Positions 9,833 to 12,616 of a stretch of 12,616 bases of DNA are shown piece after piece. Both the position numbers and the translations under genes were made by a program. The stretch lies in the NCBI RefSeq assembly GCF_037381185.1, contig NZ_JARRQY010000077.1, forward strand, positions 1-12,616. Direction: 5' to 3'. The stretch's first letter is position 1. Every line of letters starts with the position of its first letter. This DNA is from Acidihalobacter_A sp037381185 (GTDB taxonomy: Bacteria; Pseudomonadota; Gammaproteobacteria; DSM-5130; Acidihalobacteraceae). The notes under the pieces are model-generated. The model worked only from the letters and a program-made list of their open reading frames with translations. It was not told where the DNA came from and did not search any database.

Positions 9833-10942
9833 ATGGCCGATCAGTCGACCGAGTTCCCCCCGAGTTCACACGCCGCCGACGGCCGGCCGCGCGCCCGTGG
9901 CCTGGGTCTGCCGATGCCTGGAACGCCCGGGCCACTCAACGCCATCACGGACGTTCCCGGCATCGCCGTCGGCTATACCACGCTTGCAGAGGGTACGGAG
10001 TCGGTACGCACGGGTGTCACCGCGATCCTGCCGCGTGCGTCGGACGATCTGCTGCACCCGGTCTGGGCGGGGACGTTCTCGATGAACGGCAACGGCGAGA
10101 TGACCGGCACGCACTGGATTCGCGAGGCGGGTTGGTTCACCGGGCCGATCACCATCACCAACACCTTGTCGGTCGGCCTCGCACACCACGCCACGGCGCG
10201 CTGGATGGCCGAGCGGTTCCCGGCGGCGGTCGGCGAAGACGTCTGGATTCTGCCGGTGGCGGCGGAGACCTACGACGGCTATCTCAACGACATCGCGGGC
10301 TTCCACGTCACCGAGGCGCACGTGCGCACGGCGATCGACGGGGCGCAGGGAGGGGCGCTCGCCGAAGGTTCGGTCGGCGGCGGCACCGGCATGATCGCCT
10401 ACGAGTTCAAGGGCGGAACGGGCACCGCCTCGCGCCGCTTTTCGACGGGCGCCGGGCAGTACACGCTGGGCGCGCTGGTGCAGGCGAACCACGGCCTGCG
10501 TCCGTGGCTGAACGTCTGCGGTGTGCCGGTGGGCAGGGAGATGCCGGGTGCACCGATCTGGAACGCCGAGCGCGGTTCGATCATCGTCGTGCTGGCCACC
10601 GATGCGCCGTTGTTACCGAATCAACTCGAACGCCTGGCGCGCCGGGCGGCCATCGGCATCGGCCGCGGCGGCACGCCCTCGGGCAACAATTCCGGCGATA
10701 TCTTCATCGCCTTCACCACCGCAAACGATCCCGGTCCGCTGCCGGAGCCGCCGCGGCTGAGTTTCGAGGCGCTGGGCAGCGACGAACTCGACGCCCTGTT
10801 CATGGCCGCGGTGGAAAGCGTCGAGGAGGCGGTGATCAACGCCATGCTCGCGGCGGATACGATGGTCGGGCGCAGGGGACGCCGCGTCGAGGCGTTGGAC
10901 CACCGGCGGCTGATGGCGCTGTTCGAATCGAGCGCTGGTTAG
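9833..10942 (+). CDS. P1-family (DmpA/BapA-like) aminopeptidase or amidase
   Basis: The protein has 369 residues, matching DmpA of Ochrobactrum (~375). This N-terminal nucleophile-like family is made as an inactive precursor that cleaves itself before a serine to give alpha and beta chains. The expected cleavage is between Asn286 and Ser287 in PSGNNSGDIFIAFTTAN, with Ser287 as the nucleophile. Supporting motifs are GPLNAITDVPGIAVGYTT (33-50), GNGEMTGTHWIREAG (86-100), PVAAETYDGYLND (141-153, active-site Tyr region), ALVQANHG (214-221, oxyanion Asn219) and AVESVEEAVINAM (326-338, Glu region). Relatives release N-terminal amino acids, D-amino acids or beta-amino acids from peptides, but the specificity here is unknown. 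There is no signal peptide. ATG 9833 is favoured by family alignment of RARGLGLPMPGTPGPLNAI despite a weak ribosome binding site. Confidence 0.93.
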   Translation: MADQSTEFPPSSHAADGRPRARGLGLPMPGTPGPLNAITDVPGIAVGYTTLAEGTESVRTGVTAILPRASDDLLHPVWAGTFSMNGNGEMTGTHWIREAGWFTGPITITNTLSVGLAHHATARWMAERFPAAVGEDVWILPVAAETYDGYLNDIAGFHVTEAHVRTAIDGAQGGALAEGSVGGGTGMIAYEFKGGTGTASRRFSTGAGQYTLGALVQANHGLRPWLNVCGVPVGREMPGAPIWNAERGSIIVVLATDAPLLPNQLERLARRAAIGIGRGGTPSGNNSGDIFIAFTTANDPGPLPEPPRLSFEALGSDELDALFMAAVESVEEAVINAMLAADTMVGRRGRRVEALDHRRLMALFESSAG

Positions 10943-10948
10943 CCGGCG

Positions 10949-11569
10949 TCAGCGGTTGCCGGTCGCCAGCTTGACGCCGAAGCCGATCAGCGCCACGCCG
11001 GCCAAGCGCGTAGCGAGCTTGCGGGCGAAGGGCAGGGTCTTGAGTCGTTTGGCGACGGAGTTGCCCAGCAGCACCAGCCCCGCTTGGTACAGGAGGCTGA
11101 TGAGCGTGACATGCACCATCATGGCGATCAGCGTCGCGTGCGAAGCGCCGGGGCTGAGGAACAGCGGGAAGAAGGCGACGAAGAACAGCATGACCTTGGG
11201 GTTGGTGAGACTCACCGCCAGCGCCTGGCGGAAATACACCCATCCGGATTTCTGCGGCTCGTCCCAGGCGGGCACGTCGTGCACCGGCCGGCCCAGCAGC
11301 TGAAAGCCCATCCACATCAGATAGCCGGCGCCGAACCACTGCATCGCGCGGAACAGCTCCGGATTGGCGTTCATCACCGCGGCGAGGCCGGCGACGGCGG
11401 CAAGCATGTAGACCAGATCGCCGCACAGCGTGCCGAGTACCGCGCCCAGACCCGCACCGATGCCGTTGCGGGCGGTGGCGTTGAGGATGGCGATGGTGCC
11501 GGCGCCGGGGATGAGCTGGAACACGAGGATGGCGGCGAGAAAGCTGCCGTAGTTCTGGATGTCGAACAT
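10949..11569 (-). CDS. LysE/RhtB-family amino acid exporter
   Basis: The protein has 206 residues with six hydrophobic segments, the standard LysE/RhtB layout in the inner membrane. The N-terminal stretch FLAAILVFQLIPGAGTIAILNATARNG carries the family's P-G-x-x signature. The motifs GAGYLMWMG and ALAVSLTNPKVMLFFVAFFP are also characteristic. Relatives export amino acids such as leucine, threonine or lysine with proton coupling. The substrate is not predictable here. GGAG 7 bases before ATG 11569 supports the start. It is the last of three closely spaced minus-strand genes (30 bases after the MOSC gene) and ends 6 bases from the convergent peptidase gene, so the two transcripts probably overlap. 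Confidence 0.93.
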   Translation of the reverse strand: MFDIQNYGSFLAAILVFQLIPGAGTIAILNATARNGIGAGLGAVLGTLCGDLVYMLAAVAGLAAVMNANPELFRAMQWFGAGYLMWMGFQLLGRPVHDVPAWDEPQKSGWVYFRQALAVSLTNPKVMLFFVAFFPLFLSPGASHATLIAMMVHVTLISLLYQAGLVLLGNSVAKRLKTLPFARKLATRLAGVALIGFGVKLATGNR

Positions 11570-11599
11570 GTCTGATCTCCGCGAATGGCACGCTACGTA

Positions 11600-12061
11600 T
11601 CAGGCATTCTCGCGCAGATCGAAACGCATGCCCACTGCCAGAATGCCGTCCGAGAGCACGTCGGCGCGCAGGCCGCCGCGGCCCACCCACGCTTTCACCA
11701 CGTCCTTCTTGGCAAGGTCCTGGTTGGAGAGCAGCTCGCCCAGGATGGCGCAGGGCTCGCACAGTTCGATGCCGCGGAAGCGCACGCCGCCAACGCTGAA
11801 TTCCCTCCCCAGCAGATCGTTCAGGCGCACGCCTTCGGTGACCACGTTGCGCCGGGTCGCGTGTTCGGCAATGGCCTGCCCGTAGGCGCCGTTATACCTG
11901 GCGATTTCCTCGGCTTCGACGAAGGTGATGTTCTGGCCCGGCCATTTCGATTTGTCGAAGTTACGGTCGCCGACGATGCCGCGGTTGGCAATCAGGCGTA
12001 TTTCTGGCACAGCCTGTTGTTCCCCTCGGCGTTGCTTGGCGACATAGAGGGACTTGATCAT
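11600..12061 (-). CDS. MOSC domain protein
   Basis: The protein has 153 residues from ATG 12061 with AAGGAGA 9 bases upstream. A longer in-frame start overlaps the preceding gene and is not needed. It is essentially one MOSC beta-strand domain: ANRGIVGDRNF (25-35), ITFVEAEEI (45-53), ATRRNVVTEG (68-77), GVRFRGIELCEPC (92-104) and GRGGLRADVLSDGIL (128-141). MOSC domains occur at the C-terminus of molybdenum cofactor sulfurase and in stand-alone YiiM/YuaD-type proteins that use molybdenum cofactor or carry sulfur. Cys101 is the candidate conserved cysteine, with Cys104 nearby. The exact reaction is unknown. It lies between an amidotransferase-like gene (34 bases upstream) and a LysE exporter gene, probably in one operon. 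Confidence 0.9.
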   Translation of the reverse strand: MIKSLYVAKQRRGEQQAVPEIRLIANRGIVGDRNFDKSKWPGQNITFVEAEEIARYNGAYGQAIAEHATRRNVVTEGVRLNDLLGREFSVGGVRFRGIELCEPCAILGELLSNQDLAKKDVVKAWVGRGGLRADVLSDGILAVGMRFDLRENA

Positions 12062-12095
12062 GCTTATCGTGTCTCCTTCCGAACTGGCATTGGCT

Positions 12096-12616
12096 TCATT
12101 CGGCGCAGGCCGCCGCAAAAGCGTTGATCAGCGGGGCTGACTCGCCGCGCAGCGCGGCCCGTTCGGGCTGGAACAGGGTGGCGACGAAGAACGGATGCTT
12201 ATCCAGCTCCACCGCGCGCACCTCGCCGTCGTCGGCGTCGGTGGCCGCCAGGCGCAAGGGGCCGCGCAGCAGTTCGTCGCGAAACGCCTCGTTCACGCCG
12301 AAGCTGCAGCGGTAGCCCTCGGTGGCCTGCGCTCCGGCGTAGATCGTCGCGAGGCGACTGCCGGGAACGAGGTCGACCGTGCCGGTGGCGTCGACCAGCG
12401 CGCAGGCCAGCGGCGCGATGACCGCGCGCGCGGCTTCGGGCGATGTTTCGGCATGGTTCGCATCAATCCAGCCGAGCACGTTGCGGGCATATTCGATAAT
12501 GGCATGCTGGCAGCCGCCGCAGGTGCCCAGATACGGGATGCCGCTTTCGCGCGCATGCCGGATGGCGAGCAGCACGCCATCCATGTTGCGGTAGGGGCTG
12601 GCCGGGATGCCCCACA
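12096..12616 (-). CDS. CTP synthase C-terminal-like glutamine amidotransferase homologue (partial, 5' end beyond window)
   Basis: The frame stays open to the right edge, so the N-terminus is missing. The visible part begins WGIPASPYRNMDGVLLAIRH. It is a class I glutamine amidotransferase fold of the family annotated as CTP synthase C-terminal region-related (seleno)protein. The nucleophile elbow is LGTCGGCQHAIIEYA (Cys codon 12521-12519). The C-terminal part HPFFVATLFQPERAAL aligns with HPWFVACQFHPE of CTP synthase, but the catalytic His of the H-P-E triad is Gln here (codon 12170-12168). Classical glutamine hydrolysis is therefore doubtful, although the substitution may be normal for the family. 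No synthetase domain is encoded downstream. Instead MOSC and LysE genes follow at short spacing. Confidence 0.88.
   Translation of the reverse strand, partial: WGIPASPYRNMDGVLLAIRHARESGIPYLGTCGGCQHAIIEYARNVLGWIDANHAETSPEAARAVIAPLACALVDATGTVDLVPGSRLATIYAGAQATEGYRCSFGVNEAFRDELLRGPLRLAATDADDGEVRAVELDKHPFFVATLFQPERAALRGESAPLINAFAAACAE

Noticed and set aside
9820..10974. 384-codon plus-strand frame overlapping the P1 peptidase
   Set aside because: The alternative frame encodes all P1 family motifs. This one is low-complexity Arg/Gly/His.
10836..11762. 308-codon minus-strand frame overlapping the LysE gene
   Set aside because: It spans parts of three real genes in the wrong frame and has no membrane helices or motifs.

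Overview
The window is GC-rich proteobacterial chromosome, most likely gammaproteobacterial. The clues are the long-form Lhr helicase, an integron-integrase relic, a manganese riboswitch ahead of a TMEM165/GDT1-type exporter, and high-GC codon use throughout. I do not name a genus. Only the first ~890 bases look compositionally and structurally different (more AT-rich, broken gene, repeats), as expected of a decayed mobile or integron edge.

Left edge (1-890). A gene-free leader carries an 11-bp perfect inverted repeat. It is followed by an integron integrase pseudogene (354-744) that keeps its N-terminal domain and its C-terminal tyrosine segment, but has an in-frame stop and has lost the middle of the protein. 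The next gene, a conserved hypothetical on the minus strand (772-1227), appears to have its 3' end replaced by sequence from this disturbed zone.

Housekeeping block (1303-5652). A complete large Lhr-type superfamily 2 helicase is read rightward, divergent from the hypothetical.

LysR/MFS/SnoaL module (5826-8478). A LysR-type regulator (minus) faces a 12-TM major facilitator transporter and a SnoaL/NTF2-fold protein (plus, with a 51-bp gap). This is the usual layout of a regulator controlling a divergent efflux/enzyme operon. A strong 14-bp hairpin closes it.

Manganese locus (8598-9690, minus). A 58-residue cysteine-containing single-pass membrane protein, too short for standard gene calling, lies upstream of a sigma70-like promoter, a yybP-ykoY manganese riboswitch, a switchable pair of hairpins, and the MneA-type Mn2+ exporter. 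The riboswitch is the best-supported regulatory element here. The small protein is the most likely undescribed component.

Right block (9833-12616). A P1-family (DmpA-like) self-processing peptidase (plus) runs convergently, with a 6-bp gap, into a minus-strand run of three closely spaced genes: a CTP-synthase-C-terminal-like glutamine amidotransferase homologue (cut by the window edge, with Gln in place of the catalytic His), a MOSC-domain protein, and a LysE-family exporter. No rRNA, tRNA, CRISPR array or intact mobile element was seen.
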